A stretch of DNA of 64,000 nt from Pseudomonas sp. Q11 (GCF_024494355.1 NZ_JAKNQY010000025.1:1-64000); one strand, 5' to 3'; shown: positions 48,871 through 58,254, numbered from the stretch's first letter. Numbers and translations are program-made. Notes: generated from the sequence alone by a model not told the origin.

Positions 48871-51339
48871 ATGTCATCCATTCATGAGTTGAAACCTCTG
48901 TTCAAGGCACTCGTCATGTCCCGCGGCCTGCGTTCGCGCCGGGTGTTGACCGGTCTGGGGCTGGTCTGCCTGCTGCCACTCAGCGCTCAGGTGATGGCTG
49001 AAGACGTCAGCATCGACATTCCTGCGCAATCGCTGCCCCAGGCACTGCAAGCGTTCGGTCAGCAGACCAACCAACAAGTGATCTACAACGCTGGCGATAT
49101 GGCCGGGCTGAAAAGCAACCGTGTCAGCGGCAAGATGAGCCCGCAGGCGGCCCTCACCGAATTGCTCAAGGGCACCGGCGTGCGCTACAGCATTGAGGGC
49201 AATACCCTGATGCTGCTGCGCGGTTCTGCCACTGGGTCCCTTGAGCTGGGCGCGACCACCGTCAAAGCACAGGAGCTGGCGGCGACGACCGAAGGCAGCA
49301 AGTCATACACCAGTAACGCCGTGACCATCGGCAAGGGCACCCATACCATCAAGGAAATTCCTCAGTCGGTCACCGTAATGACACGCAAGCAGATGGATGA
49401 CCAGAACCTGGTCAACCTCAAGGACGCCGTCAACCAGACTACCGGCATCGTCGGCCTGCAGGGCGTTGGCCAAGGCATGATCCTGTCGTCACGCGGGTTC
49501 CAGATCGACGACTGGCAGTACGACGGTGTGCCGATCCCGCGTAACACCTATTCGCTGGGCAACTGGGCGACTCAGGACCTGATCTTCTTCGATCGCCTGG
49601 AAATCATGCGCGGCGCCTCCGGCCTGCTGCAAGGCACGGGCAGCCCCGGTGGTGCCGTCAACTTAGTGCGCAAGCGTGGCCAGAACGCACCGACCGTGAC
49701 CCTGACCGGCAAGGCCGGCTCCTGGGATCACTACGGTCTGCAACTGGACGCCGGCGGCCCGCTGAACCAGGCCGGCAACATCCGCGGTCGCATCGTCGTC
49801 GACGAAGACCAGAGCAATTCATTCGTCGACCATGCGTGGAGCAAGACCCATTCGCTATACGGCGCGCTGGACGTCGACCTGAGCGAAGACACCACCCTGG
49901 GTTTCGCGGTCAGCCAATCCAACGGCGAATCGCGGGGCAACATTCGCGGCCTGCCACGCTACGCCGATGGCAGGATGCCGGACGTGTCGCGCTCGACCTA
50001 CACGGGGGCGCGCTGGAACCGCTCCGAAATCGACGTCACCACCCTCTACGCCGATCTGGAGCACCGCTTCAATGAGGACTGGGCGTTCAAGGTCGGCGCG
50101 GTGCACATGAGCGAAGACAACCAGGCGAAAAACCAGCGCGTCCAAAGGGGTGGTGGTCTCCTGCCTGATGGCAGCGGCGTGCAATATGCCGACTTCCTGA
50201 CCGATTTCCAGTCCACGAAGGTCGGTCTCGACATGAACCTGACCGGCAAGTTCGAAGCCTTGTCGATGGAGCAGGAAGTCATGCTGGGCGGCAACTATTC
50301 CCAGCTGGAAACCGATGACCGCTACGCCCGTACATTCAACAACACCAGCGACTCCATCTTCGACATTGACAATGACCGTCCGGACATCAGCTACGACAGT
50401 TTGATCGCCGCGGGCGGCCAAGGCACCCTCAGCAAATACGATATCCGCCAGAAGGGCGTGTACGGTACCTGGCGCGTCAAGCCGGTGGACGATCTGACGC
50501 TGGTGCTGGGTTCCCGGGTCAGCTGGTATGACTACAGCTACAAGTCGAAAACCGAAAACTCAGCCGGTATCACAGGCAACGCGCCAAGCACCGGAACTGA
50601 AACCGGAGTGGTCACGCCCTACGCGGGCATCATCTATGACCTGAGCCGCGAATGGGCCGTGTATGCCAGTTATACCGACGTGTTCCAGCCGCAGACCAAT
50701 CGCGATGCCAACGGTTCGGTGCTCAAGCCGATAGTCGGCACCAACTACGAAGTCGGCCTCAAAGGCGAATTGATGGACGGTCGGGTCAATACCTCCCTGG
50801 CAATCTTCCGCTACGACCATGAGAACCGTGCCATCAACGACGGTGGTTCGGGGTGTGGCGGCTCGGGTTGCTCGGTAGCCTCGGGCAAAGTGCGCAGCCA
50901 GGGTATCGACGCCGAAATCAGTGGTGAAGTGATAGACAACCTGCAGCTGTTCGCGGGTTACACCTACAACACCACCAAGTACCTGGAGGACCCGGACAAT
51001 GAAGGGAGTATTTTCAGCACCTGGACGCCGAAACACATGCTGCGCGTGTGGGGCAACTACCAGTTCACCGGCGACTGGAGCCGTGTCAGCACCGGCTTGG
51101 GCTTCACCACCCAGAGCCACACGATGGTTTACGACTACGATCGTGAAGTCCCGGGTTACACCGTATGGAACGCCCGCGTCGGCTACCAACTGACGCCGGA
51201 AATCGCCTTGGCGGTCAACGCCAACAACCTGTTCGACAAGACGTACATTACGTCCGCCTACAACCAGATCAATGGCAACAACAACTTCGGTGATCCACGC
51301 AACCTGATGTTCAGCGTGACGTACAAACCGCAGTTCTGA
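48871..51339 (+). CDS. fpvA: Ferripyoverdine receptor FpvA
   Basis: Product of 822 residues. A signal peptide ends near residue 45 (SAQVMA), followed by an STN signalling domain (VSIDIPAQSLPQALQAFGQQ), a plug (IKEIPQSVTVMTRKQMDD; IMRGASGLLQGTGSPGGAVN) and a 22-strand barrel ending DPRNLMFSVTYKPQF, the ending typical of FpvA. It imports ferric pyoverdine with TonB and signals through its N-terminal domain to the sigma factors FpvI and PvdS. Start 48871 is chosen from the signal peptide; the frame is open upstream to 48601, but that part is GC-rich leader. It is divergent from pvdE. Confidence 0.9.
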   Translation: MSSIHELKPLFKALVMSRGLRSRRVLTGLGLVCLLPLSAQVMAEDVSIDIPAQSLPQALQAFGQQTNQQVIYNAGDMAGLKSNRVSGKMSPQAALTELLKGTGVRYSIEGNTLMLLRGSATGSLELGATTVKAQELAATTEGSKSYTSNAVTIGKGTHTIKEIPQSVTVMTRKQMDDQNLVNLKDAVNQTTGIVGLQGVGQGMILSSRGFQIDDWQYDGVPIPRNTYSLGNWATQDLIFFDRLEIMRGASGLLQGTGSPGGAVNLVRKRGQNAPTVTLTGKAGSWDHYGLQLDAGGPLNQAGNIRGRIVVDEDQSNSFVDHAWSKTHSLYGALDVDLSEDTTLGFAVSQSNGESRGNIRGLPRYADGRMPDVSRSTYTGARWNRSEIDVTTLYADLEHRFNEDWAFKVGAVHMSEDNQAKNQRVQRGGGLLPDGSGVQYADFLTDFQSTKVGLDMNLTGKFEALSMEQEVMLGGNYSQLETDDRYARTFNNTSDSIFDIDNDRPDISYDSLIAAGGQGTLSKYDIRQKGVYGTWRVKPVDDLTLVLGSRVSWYDYSYKSKTENSAGITGNAPSTGTETGVVTPYAGIIYDLSREWAVYASYTDVFQPQTNRDANGSVLKPIVGTNYEVGLKGELMDGRVNTSLAIFRYDHENRAINDGGSGCGGSGCSVASGKVRSQGIDAEISGEVIDNLQLFAGYTYNTTKYLEDPDNEGSIFSTWTPKHMLRVWGNYQFTGDWSRVSTGLGFTTQSHTMVYDYDREVPGYTVWNARVGYQLTPEIALAVNANNLFDKTYITSAYNQINGNNNFGDPRNLMFSVTYKPQF

Positions 51340-51389
51340 TCCTCGCGAGAGTGAAATAGACCTGCTTTGTGGGTAATGCTGTTCACTTA

Positions 51390-51432
51390 AGGAAACGGCG
51401 CTTTTCGAGACGGGAAAGCACCGTTTTCTTTG
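51390..51432 (+). terminator. fpvA terminator
   Basis: GAAACGGCGCTTTTC and GGGAAAGCACCGTTTTC form a long imperfect stem ending in T residues, about 50 bp after the fpvA stop. Confidence 0.75.
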
Positions 51433-51554
51433 CCAAGGTTCCCACTGCGCAATGCCTGCGTTCGGCCAGCGTGGTTAACGGGGCGCCGAGATTAACGTCC
51501 GACGCGAGGCGGCCTTATAGCCGACCTGTTCTTGCGGGGGGACTCAATCCAATT

Positions 51555-51780
51555 GTGGGAGCGGGCTTGCTCGCGAAAGCGGCGGGTCAGTTTGCGAGGA
51601 GGTTGGATGTGCCTGCGTCATCGCGAGCAAGCTTTGCTCCCACAGAAGGATTCCGGGTGCACACGGATATTGTGTCTGCTGAAGATCCAATGTGGGAGCG
51701 AGCCTGCTCGCGAAGGCGGGGTTAAAGTCGTTGAAGATGGTGGATGTGCCGGCCTCATCGCGAGCAAGCCTTGCTCCCAC
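51555..51780. repeat. Two REPINs between fpvA and pvdO
   Basis: Inverted GTGGGAGCGGGCTTGCTCGC-type arms define elements at 51555-51643 and 51692-51780. They fill the convergent gap between fpvA and pvdO together with the fpvA terminator; 51433-51554 shows nothing recognisable. Confidence 0.85.
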
Positions 51781-51788
51781 AGGGGCGC

Positions 51789-52664
51789 CTACATATCCCG
51801 CGCCACCCGAAAACCAATCCAGTCACCGCGATTGCCCGGCACCAGCGCGTTGCGGTTGCCGGAGCGGGAGAACACCGGTGCCTCGCCCCAGTCGTTGCCG
51901 CGGATACGCTTGAACTCGCATTTGCCGGTCAGCCAGGCGCTGCCGTCACTCGGGGCGCCGACGTAGTTTTCGTTATAGCAATCGGCCGTCCACTCGTAGA
52001 CGTTACCGTGCATGTCGTACACGCCGAAGGCGTTGGGCGCGAAGCTGCCGGCCGGGGCGGTGAAGTTGTAGCCGTCGGCCGCGCCATAGGTGTTGGCGTG
52101 TTGGGCGATGCTGTATTCCTTGCCCTCGTCGAACGGGAAGGGGAACGGCCCGTTGGTGCCGCCGCGTGCGGCGTACTCGCGCAAAGACTCGCTGACCAGG
52201 CGGTATGGCTTGCCGGTTTTTTTCGACAACCAGGCCACGTAAGCGTTGGCCTCTTCGAAATTCATGCACACCGCTGGATGCCGGTCGGTGTATTGCTTGC
52301 GCGGGTCACTGCCCTGGTAGTCCGGGATGCCGGCCTTGCACGCGCGACCGGGACGTTTATCGCCGTCGGGCATCGAGTACCCGGTGTCGCGCAGGTAGGC
52401 GAACCATTCGCCCTTCAAGACCTGGAAGCGGCTGATCGCCAGCGGTTTGGCGAAGGTCACCGGGTGCATCGGACCTTCGTCGGGCTCGCGTCCCACTTCA
52501 TCTTCCGGGGTGCCCATCTGAAAGGTGCCTGTGGGCAGCACGACCATTTCCGGGCAGTCCTTGCAGTCGCGAAAGACCTGGCCCGGTTGCGACGCCTGGG
52601 CGCCAGAGGGCAGCAGGGCGGCGAGGGCCAGTGTCGGGAATAGCTTCAACGGAAAACTGTTCAT
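51789..52664 (-). CDS. pvdO: PvdO, periplasmic pyoverdine maturation
   Basis: Product of 291 residues with a signal peptide ending near residue 24 (GAQA). The mature part is a formylglycine-generating-enzyme fold: MVVLPTGTFQMGT, VCMNFEEANAYVAWLS, FGVYDMHGNVYEWTADC, GFRVARD. In P. aeruginosa and P. fluorescens PvdO is required for the last oxidation of dihydropyoverdine to pyoverdine. It is the third gene of the pvdMNO operon, 24 bp after pvdN, and shares the IS box upstream of pvdM. Confidence 0.92.
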   Translation of the reverse strand: MNSFPLKLFPTLALAALLPSGAQASQPGQVFRDCKDCPEMVVLPTGTFQMGTPEDEVGREPDEGPMHPVTFAKPLAISRFQVLKGEWFAYLRDTGYSMPDGDKRPGRACKAGIPDYQGSDPRKQYTDRHPAVCMNFEEANAYVAWLSKKTGKPYRLVSESLREYAARGGTNGPFPFPFDEGKEYSIAQHANTYGAADGYNFTAPAGSFAPNAFGVYDMHGNVYEWTADCYNENYVGAPSDGSAWLTGKCEFKRIRGNDWGEAPVFSRSGNRNALVPGNRGDWIGFRVARDM

Positions 52665-52688
52665 CCATCTCTCTCGATAAAGTCAGGT

Positions 52689-53969
52689 TCAGAGTGTCTT
52701 GCCCAGCAAGCCCATGAAGCGATCGATCTCGGCTTCGGTGTTGAGCAGGCTCGGCGCGGTTCGAATGACAGGCCCGGCATCGCGATGCACGGCGTCGGCG
52801 ATCACCCGGTTTTGCATCAGGTAGGCGGCGATCTCATCGCTCTTGCGACCCTTGACCCGGAAGAAGGTGAAACCGGCCGACACGTCCGGACTAATGGGCG
52901 TGACCAGCTCGATTTGCGGCAGCGCCAGCAGCTGTTTTTTCAGGTAGGTATTGAGCGCGTGAATGCGCGCCTGCACCTCGGCCTTACCCAGTTGCAAGTG
53001 CAGCTTGAACGCTTCGTCTGCCGCCCAGCGATGTTCGAAGGCGTGGTAGCCGCCGGGCGTCATGGTGGTGGAAAACGCCGTGGCTTCGGAGAAGGTCGGG
53101 ATGATCGGCGTGACGTACTTGAGCTCTTCACTGCGGCTGCACACCAGGCCGGTGCCCCGCGGGCCGAACATCCATTTGTGGGTGCCGGCGATGAAAAAGT
53201 CGCAATTCATCGCCGGGAAGCTCAGGTCTTCAACACCGAAGCCGTGCACGCCGTCTACCACGTAGACGATGCGCTGCTCATCGCTGCGGCCCTGGTTGTG
53301 CTTGTCCACCAGCGCGCCGATCTTGTCGATCGGCAGCTTCACGCCGCTGCCCGAATGCACCCAGGTCATGCCCAGTACGCGGGTTTGCGGGCGGATGTTG
53401 CGGTCAATGGCGCTCAGGATTTCCTCGTGGCTGGCGTTGTGGGCGTTCTCGAACAGTTTGATCTTGCGCACCCGGGTGCCGTCCCGTTGGCTGCGCAAAT
53501 CAAGGATGGTATGGGTGGCGTAATGTTCGTGGGCGGTGGTGAGAATTTCCTGGTCGGCCCGCACATGGACGCCGCCGTAGATCATCGCCAGGCCTTCGGT
53601 GGTGCTGCCGGTGAGGGCGATCTGCGCAGGGTTTGCTTGCAGGTAGCGGCCGGCCCAGAGGCGCACGTTTTCCTCGCGCTTTTCAGTGACGCCCAGGTCC
53701 CAGTCCATCAGCAGGCCGGGGTTTTTATCCAGGGCGGCCCGGTGTTTTTCAATGGCGTCATGCACCGGGCGAGGGTGGGTGGTAATCAGGAAATTGGAGA
53801 AGTGCAGGTAGTCCGGATCCTGATTGAACAGCGAGCGCAACTGCGCCCATTTGTCCCGGGGCAATGGCGGCAGGGGATCGGCAATGGCCGGGGCGGGAAG
53901 ATGGGTGGCCAGCGGCAGGCCGGCGGCGAGGATCCCGGCTTGCTTGAGAAAGGTACGGCGCTCATTCAT
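52689..53969 (-). CDS. pvdN: PvdN, periplasmic PLP-dependent enzyme
   Basis: Product of 426 residues. The N terminus ERRTFLKQAGILAAGLPLA is a twin-arginine export signal. The body is an aminotransferase class V fold, and the PLP lysine is in AGTHKWMFGPRG near residue 264. PvdN converts the chromophore glutamate side chain to succinamide in the periplasm. It overlaps pvdM by 4 nt and so is translationally coupled to it; pvdO follows. Confidence 0.92.
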   Translation of the reverse strand: MNERRTFLKQAGILAAGLPLATHLPAPAIADPLPPLPRDKWAQLRSLFNQDPDYLHFSNFLITTHPRPVHDAIEKHRAALDKNPGLLMDWDLGVTEKREENVRLWAGRYLQANPAQIALTGSTTEGLAMIYGGVHVRADQEILTTAHEHYATHTILDLRSQRDGTRVRKIKLFENAHNASHEEILSAIDRNIRPQTRVLGMTWVHSGSGVKLPIDKIGALVDKHNQGRSDEQRIVYVVDGVHGFGVEDLSFPAMNCDFFIAGTHKWMFGPRGTGLVCSRSEELKYVTPIIPTFSEATAFSTTMTPGGYHAFEHRWAADEAFKLHLQLGKAEVQARIHALNTYLKKQLLALPQIELVTPISPDVSAGFTFFRVKGRKSDEIAAYLMQNRVIADAVHRDAGPVIRTAPSLLNTEAEIDRFMGLLGKTL

Positions 53970-55333
53970 GGCTGGGCGGCCTTGTGGTTCGATGCCACCG
54001 GTCGGGCCGACTTCTGGACCTGCTCCCAGACTCGCAAGAAGTTACCGCCCCATAGCTTGGCAATGTCGGCTTCGGAATAGCCGCGGGTCAGCAACTCGGC
54101 GGTGACGTTGCGGATATCGCCCACGTCTTCCCAGCCCTTGACGCCGCCGCCTTCGTTGAAGTCCGAGCTGATGCCGACATGGTCGATGCCGATCTTGCGC
54201 ACGGTGTAATCGATGGCGTCGCCCAGGTCCTTGAGGCTGGCCTTGGGTTCCTCCTCCAGAATGCCGTAGAGCTGGCCGGCGTATTCACCGAATTTCTGTT
54301 CCGGCCACGCGGCGATGATCGGATCGCCCGGCATCAGCGCCATGGCCAGGTTGGGCAACGGTGGCAGGTCGAAACGTTGGCGCAGGTCGTTGAGTTTGTC
54401 CTGGGTCTTTTGCGTCAGCGGGCGCAGGTATTGGGAGAAACCGACGATCTGCACCACGCCGCCACTGGCCTTGATCAGCTGCATTTCCTTGTCGCTGAGG
54501 TTGCGCGGGATATCCACCATCGCCCGAGGCGCGGAATGCGAGGCCACCAAGGGCGTGCGGCTCAGTTGCGCAACTTGCTCCAGGGCCTGGGTCGACATCT
54601 GCGACACGTCGATGATCACGCCCAGGTCGTTCAGGCGCGTCACCGCTTGCTTGCCAATCTCCGACAGGCCGCCGAGGGCATCGGGTGAGTCGTTGAAGAA
54701 CGGCAGTGGGCGGGAGGAGTCGGCCCAGTCGTTGTTGCCGATGTAACTGAAGCCGAACATACGCATGCCGCGCGCCGTCCACAGGTCCAGCAGGCTCAGG
54801 TCATGGCCCAGGGGATAGGCGTTGAGCATGCTGATGAAAATCGCGAACTTGCCTTCGCCATGCAGGCGACGCATATCATCCGGGGTATAGGCGATGGCCA
54901 CCTGGTTGGGAAAGTCGCGGACCATGCCGGTGATGATCTTGAAGCGCACTTCCTGCTGGTTGCGCGCTTCCTCGACGAAGCCGGCGGTGGGTTTGTGCGG
55001 CGCGTTGGGGCCGTTCCACAGCTCCGGCCAGCCGAAGATCGTCAGCGCCGCGCCGGACAGGTGTCCGCGATTGGCTTTCACCAGGTCGAACTGGCCGCTA
55101 CCGTCCTTGTCCGCTTCGTTGCCGGCGGTGCCGAAATCCAGCGGCACGCTGATATGGCTGTCGAAGGACAGCAGGCGTTCGTGCAACTCCCTGGCTTCTT
55201 TCATTACCTTGACCGGGTAGCCGGGGTTGTCTCGCCACCAATGGTCCCAGGCCGCGAGGCCGCCACCGACCACCAGTGCAAGGGCCAGGGGCACGCCGAT
55301 GAAAAGAGCTTTTTTCGAACGTGGTGTTGTCAT
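53966..55333 (-). CDS. pvdM: PvdM, membrane-anchored dipeptidase-like protein
   Basis: Product of 455 residues. An N-terminal anchor (residues 9-29) places it on the periplasmic side of the inner membrane. The rest belongs to the renal dipeptidase family. Several expected metal ligands look altered: the usual HxD is His60-Ile-Ser62, the bridging glutamate region reads FISMLNAYPLG, and the late GSDFDG block reads SSDFNEG, while SHS is kept. PvdM is needed for ferribactin oxidation together with PvdP, and the changes fit a role other than ordinary peptide hydrolysis. It is the first gene of pvdMNO, 49 bp after a perfect IS box. Confidence 0.88.
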   Translation of the reverse strand: MTTPRSKKALFIGVPLALALVVGGGLAAWDHWWRDNPGYPVKVMKEARELHERLLSFDSHISVPLDFGTAGNEADKDGSGQFDLVKANRGHLSGAALTIFGWPELWNGPNAPHKPTAGFVEEARNQQEVRFKIITGMVRDFPNQVAIAYTPDDMRRLHGEGKFAIFISMLNAYPLGHDLSLLDLWTARGMRMFGFSYIGNNDWADSSRPLPFFNDSPDALGGLSEIGKQAVTRLNDLGVIIDVSQMSTQALEQVAQLSRTPLVASHSAPRAMVDIPRNLSDKEMQLIKASGGVVQIVGFSQYLRPLTQKTQDKLNDLRQRFDLPPLPNLAMALMPGDPIIAAWPEQKFGEYAGQLYGILEEEPKASLKDLGDAIDYTVRKIGIDHVGISSDFNEGGGVKGWEDVGDIRNVTAELLTRGYSEADIAKLWGGNFLRVWEQVQKSARPVASNHKAAQP

Positions 55334-55382
55334 TGCCGATCTCAGTCAGGTTCGCTGCGGGGGGCTTTGCTATCTGGGGAGA

Positions 55383-55406
55383 ACGAGTGATCGGCGGGGA
55401 AATTTA
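55383..55406 (-). promoter_or_regulatory. PvdS (IS) box of pvdMNO
   Basis: On the minus strand TAAAT, 16 bases beginning TTCCCC, CGT: exact consensus, 49 bp before the pvdM ATG. Confidence 0.88.
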
Positions 55407-55423
55407 GCTGAGCCTGATGGCCC

Positions 55424-55661
55424 CATCGCGAGCAAGCTTTGCTCCCACAGGTGACCGTGTTGAATTGCGGTGACTGTGTTGAATTGCACTGTGGGAGCAA
55501 AGCTTGCTCGCGAGGCGACCGTGCAGCCGACCAGGCTCTAACGAATGTACCCAGTTCCAATGTGGGAGCGGGCTTGCTCGCGAAGGCGACCGTGCAGTTG
55601 ACCCGTCTCTGCCGAATGTACCCGGAACCATTGTGGGAGCGAGCCTGCTCGCGATGAGGCC
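55424..55661. repeat. Cluster of four REP sequences between pvdM and pvdP
   Basis: REP arms of the GTGGGAGC...GCTCGCGA family occur near 55424-55450, 55490-55515, 55561-55590 and 55632-55660, the first inverted relative to the other three. They separate the divergent IS boxes of pvdM and pvdP within the 411-bp gap. The spacers repeat CGACCGTGCAG. Confidence 0.8.
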
Positions 55662-55674
55662 CTCACAGCGCCTA

Positions 55675-55698
55675 TAAATTTGTCAGCCCCCCCATCGT
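55675..55698 (+). promoter_or_regulatory. PvdS (IS) box of pvdP
   Basis: TAAAT, 16 bases, CGT: exact consensus, 46 bp before the pvdP ATG. Confidence 0.88.
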
Positions 55699-55744
55699 TC
55701 TAGCTTGGATAACGCCCACCCCAGGGCCGAACACAGGTAAGGCA

Positions 55745-57361
55745 ATGACGATTTCTCGACGATGGTTCTTGGCGGGCCTGGCGCTGACCGGTGCCGCCGT
55801 GCCTGCGGTGTATTACGGGCATCGCGAACTGACCCGGCCGGACCCCACCGTCACCCCCGGCGAGGCCTCGTTCGATGTGGCGGATGTGGAGGGGCAGCGC
55901 CGGGCGGATACGCTGCGGGGGATCTGGACCATTCGTTTCACCGGGCGCGATGCCGGTCTCGATGGCTTGCCCCAGGACGATCTGCAAGTGTTCCTCGACA
56001 TCGGCCACAAGGGCCGTGGCCTGGTGGGTTTCCTCGATACCGCCGAACGCCTGCGTGCGGGGGATGAACCTCGTTATCGGGTGTTGGGGGATTTGGCCGG
56101 CACCGACCCGAGGCAACTGAGCTGGCGACTGATCGGTGTCTTGCATGGGGCACCGGACTACGAATTCATCATGACCCTGGACGAGGTCTGGGCCGGCTTC
56201 GGCAATGCCGGCACCGCGACCCTCAGCGGTCGCGTGTTGCGCCTGGATCGCCCGCTGGCGCTGCCGGAACTCGACCATCAGTTCATCGCCCGCAAGCTGC
56301 CGTTCCCCGAAGCCCGGGAACGCACACCGCTGATCCCGCCGTTGTTGGCCTGGCTGGTGTCGCCGGAGCATCGGCTGTTCCATCAGCTCTGGCACGCCTC
56401 GCGGGACAAATGGCACAGCCTGGACGAAGACAAGCGCAACGCCCTGCGTGGCATCGGCTGGCAGCCTGGCCCGCGGGACCATGAACGTGACGCTCGCGGC
56501 AAGCGCAAGGATCGCAACGGCTCGGGCGTGGACTTCTTTTTCATGCACCGGCACATGCTCGGCACGGCCCGTTCGTTCCAGCCGCTGCCGTCGTGGCCGC
56601 GCTTCCCGTTGCCGCAACCGGAGCTGGAGCGTGATCGCCTGGGCTTTGCCCGGTATTTCGATAACCACGATGGCACGGCGTTGCCGCCCACCTGGCTGGC
56701 CAGCGGCGACGAGCAGTACGCCCAATGGGTGAGTGACATCAAGACTGCCGAGACCTATCACAGCAACTTCCAGGTCTGGGAGTCGCGCTACCGCGACCCG
56801 CGCTACCTGTCGAAACTGACCCTCGGCCAGTTTGGTTCGGAAGTGGAACTGGGCCTGCATGACTGGCTGCACATGCGCTGGGCTTCGGTGCCTCGCGATC
56901 CTTCCAACGGCCACCCGGTGCCCTTCGCCCGCGACCCGGCCGATTTCGCCAAGCGCTGGTACGAACCGGAAAATGACTTTTTGGGCGACCCGTTTTCCTC
57001 CCATGTGAACCCGGTGTTCTGGGCCTTCCACGGCTGGATCGACGACCGCCTCGAAGACTGGTTCCGGGCCCACGAACGTTTCCATCCGGGAGAAGTGGGC
57101 CGCCTGGAAGTCAACGGCGTGCCCTGGTTCGCCCCCGGCCGCTGGGTAGAAATCGCCGACCCCTGGCTGGGCCCGGTTACCCACGGCTGCAGCACCACAC
57201 CGGGGCTACAGGCCGGACGCTCGGTGGAGATGGACCCGGAAACCATGAAGCTGGCGCTGCGCATCACCTTCGGCAGCGATGACAAAAAACTCTCCGAGCT
57301 GTTTCGCCGCGTGCCGCAACGGCCGTGGTATGCGCGAAATCTTAAATCCAAGCCGGTTTAA
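55745..57361 (+). CDS. pvdP: PvdP, periplasmic tyrosinase
   Basis: Product of 538 residues. ISRRWFLAGLALTGAAVPA is a twin-arginine signal. The C-terminal half is a copper tyrosinase: histidines in MHRHMLGTARSF near 267, HDWLHMRW near 372, and HVNPVFWAFHGWIDDR near 420-432. PvdP oxidises the D-Tyr of deacylated ferribactin to build the dihydroquinoline chromophore in the periplasm. It is a single gene divergent from pvdMNO with its own perfect IS box, as in P. aeruginosa. Confidence 0.93.
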   Translation: MTISRRWFLAGLALTGAAVPAVYYGHRELTRPDPTVTPGEASFDVADVEGQRRADTLRGIWTIRFTGRDAGLDGLPQDDLQVFLDIGHKGRGLVGFLDTAERLRAGDEPRYRVLGDLAGTDPRQLSWRLIGVLHGAPDYEFIMTLDEVWAGFGNAGTATLSGRVLRLDRPLALPELDHQFIARKLPFPEARERTPLIPPLLAWLVSPEHRLFHQLWHASRDKWHSLDEDKRNALRGIGWQPGPRDHERDARGKRKDRNGSGVDFFFMHRHMLGTARSFQPLPSWPRFPLPQPELERDRLGFARYFDNHDGTALPPTWLASGDEQYAQWVSDIKTAETYHSNFQVWESRYRDPRYLSKLTLGQFGSEVELGLHDWLHMRWASVPRDPSNGHPVPFARDPADFAKRWYEPENDFLGDPFSSHVNPVFWAFHGWIDDRLEDWFRAHERFHPGEVGRLEVNGVPWFAPGRWVEIADPWLGPVTHGCSTTPGLQAGRSVEMDPETMKLALRITFGSDDKKLSELFRRVPQRPWYARNLKSKPV

Positions 57362-57405
57362 CTCTTCCTGCCTGGATGGGCACCATTGTGGCGAGAGTTT
57401 TATTT

Positions 57406-57488
57406 GTGGGAGCAAGGCTTGCCCGCGATGAAGGCACCTCGGTCCCTGAAACCGTGTCGTCTGTATCGCGGGCAAGCCTTGCTCCCAC
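57406..57488. repeat. REPIN after pvdP
   Basis: GTGGGAGCAAGGCTTGCCCG arms around a spacer with ACCTCGGTCCCTGAAACCG. It lies between convergent pvdP and the DUF6124 gene and is nearly the same as the copy at 58255-58339. Confidence 0.85.
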
Positions 57489-57517
57489 AGGGGATAAGTT
57501 TCCCTCTCCATCATTTG

Positions 57518-57871
57518 TCACTTGGCTTGAAGGGAGGGGAACACTTGGCGCGGCACAGCGATGTCCAGCGCACGGTTCGCCAGCAGCTCACTCAGCTCGA
57601 CCATCTGCTGGATTCCCAGGGCAAAACTCCGGCGCGCGCCGTCCAGATCAAAGGCCAGTTCGTTGGCCATGATATTGGCCGAAGCGAGGGTTTCGCTGAG
57701 GTTGGCCAGCAGGCATTCCAGGTCCGCACTCTCTGCAACGGTGAACAACTGGCCCGGTGGTGGAGTGGGTTTTTCAGGCTTGGGGTCGAGGTAGTAGGAG
57801 AGGGCGCGGTCGGCGGCTTCGTTGAGTTTTTTGGCATCGTCTTCGGGGGGAATGGGGGTGATCTTGAACAT
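57518..57871 (-). CDS. DUF6124 family protein, copy 2
   Basis: Product of 117 residues with the same layout as copy 1: DAKKLNEAADRAL, a proline-rich spacer, LANLSETLASANIMANELAF and RSFALGIQQMVELSELLANR. Start 57871 is chosen because TAGGAGTT, conserved before copy 1, lies just upstream; an in-frame ATG at 57892 is before that site. It sits between pvdP and opmQ but has no visible IS box, so it is probably a guest gene of the locus. Function unknown. Confidence 0.8.
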   Translation of the reverse strand: MFKITPIPPEDDAKKLNEAADRALSYYLDPKPEKPTPPPGQLFTVAESADLECLLANLSETLASANIMANELAFDLDGARRSFALGIQQMVELSELLANRALDIAVPRQVFPSLQAK

Positions 57872-58098
57872 GGTGCAACTCCTAGTATTCATTTTCAGGA
57901 GCCGACACCCTCGCTACCAAACGATTGGGTGGCGGCCGTACGCGGGTTGGTAGACCGGAGCACTAGGAACCCGGCGCGCCCGAAGACGCCCTGCGCACGG
58001 CCACCATGAAACAGACGCCGAGACAGCATCTGTAGGAGGTGGCGCTTGCGCCTAGTTGACTCGCGGGCTACCAAACCCGATCGCTGAAATCAGCGACC
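57872..58098 (-). promoter_or_regulatory. Structured leader of the DUF6124 gene, copy 2
   Basis: Reading the minus strand, GGTCGCTG-ATTT-CAGCGA then CGGGTTTGGTAGCCCG (58098 to 58064) repeats the copy 1 motif. Before the ATG there is GGTAGCGAGGGTGTCGG, then CTCCT, which can pair with AGGAG of the ribosome site 14 bases later. The leader is longer than copy 1 (about 227 against 120 bases). Confidence 0.55.
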
Positions 58099-58254
58099 AG
58101 GGAACAGTAAAAGTCATGAGCCAAGCGCACAAGCCGGCGGATTCTGGCGCAGTTGTAGGCAATGACGCAAGGCAACGTAGCCTAGCTCGAACGTCCTACA
58201 TGGCCGGATAAACGAACCACAGCCGAACACCGTTTATGGCTAGAAGATTGATCT

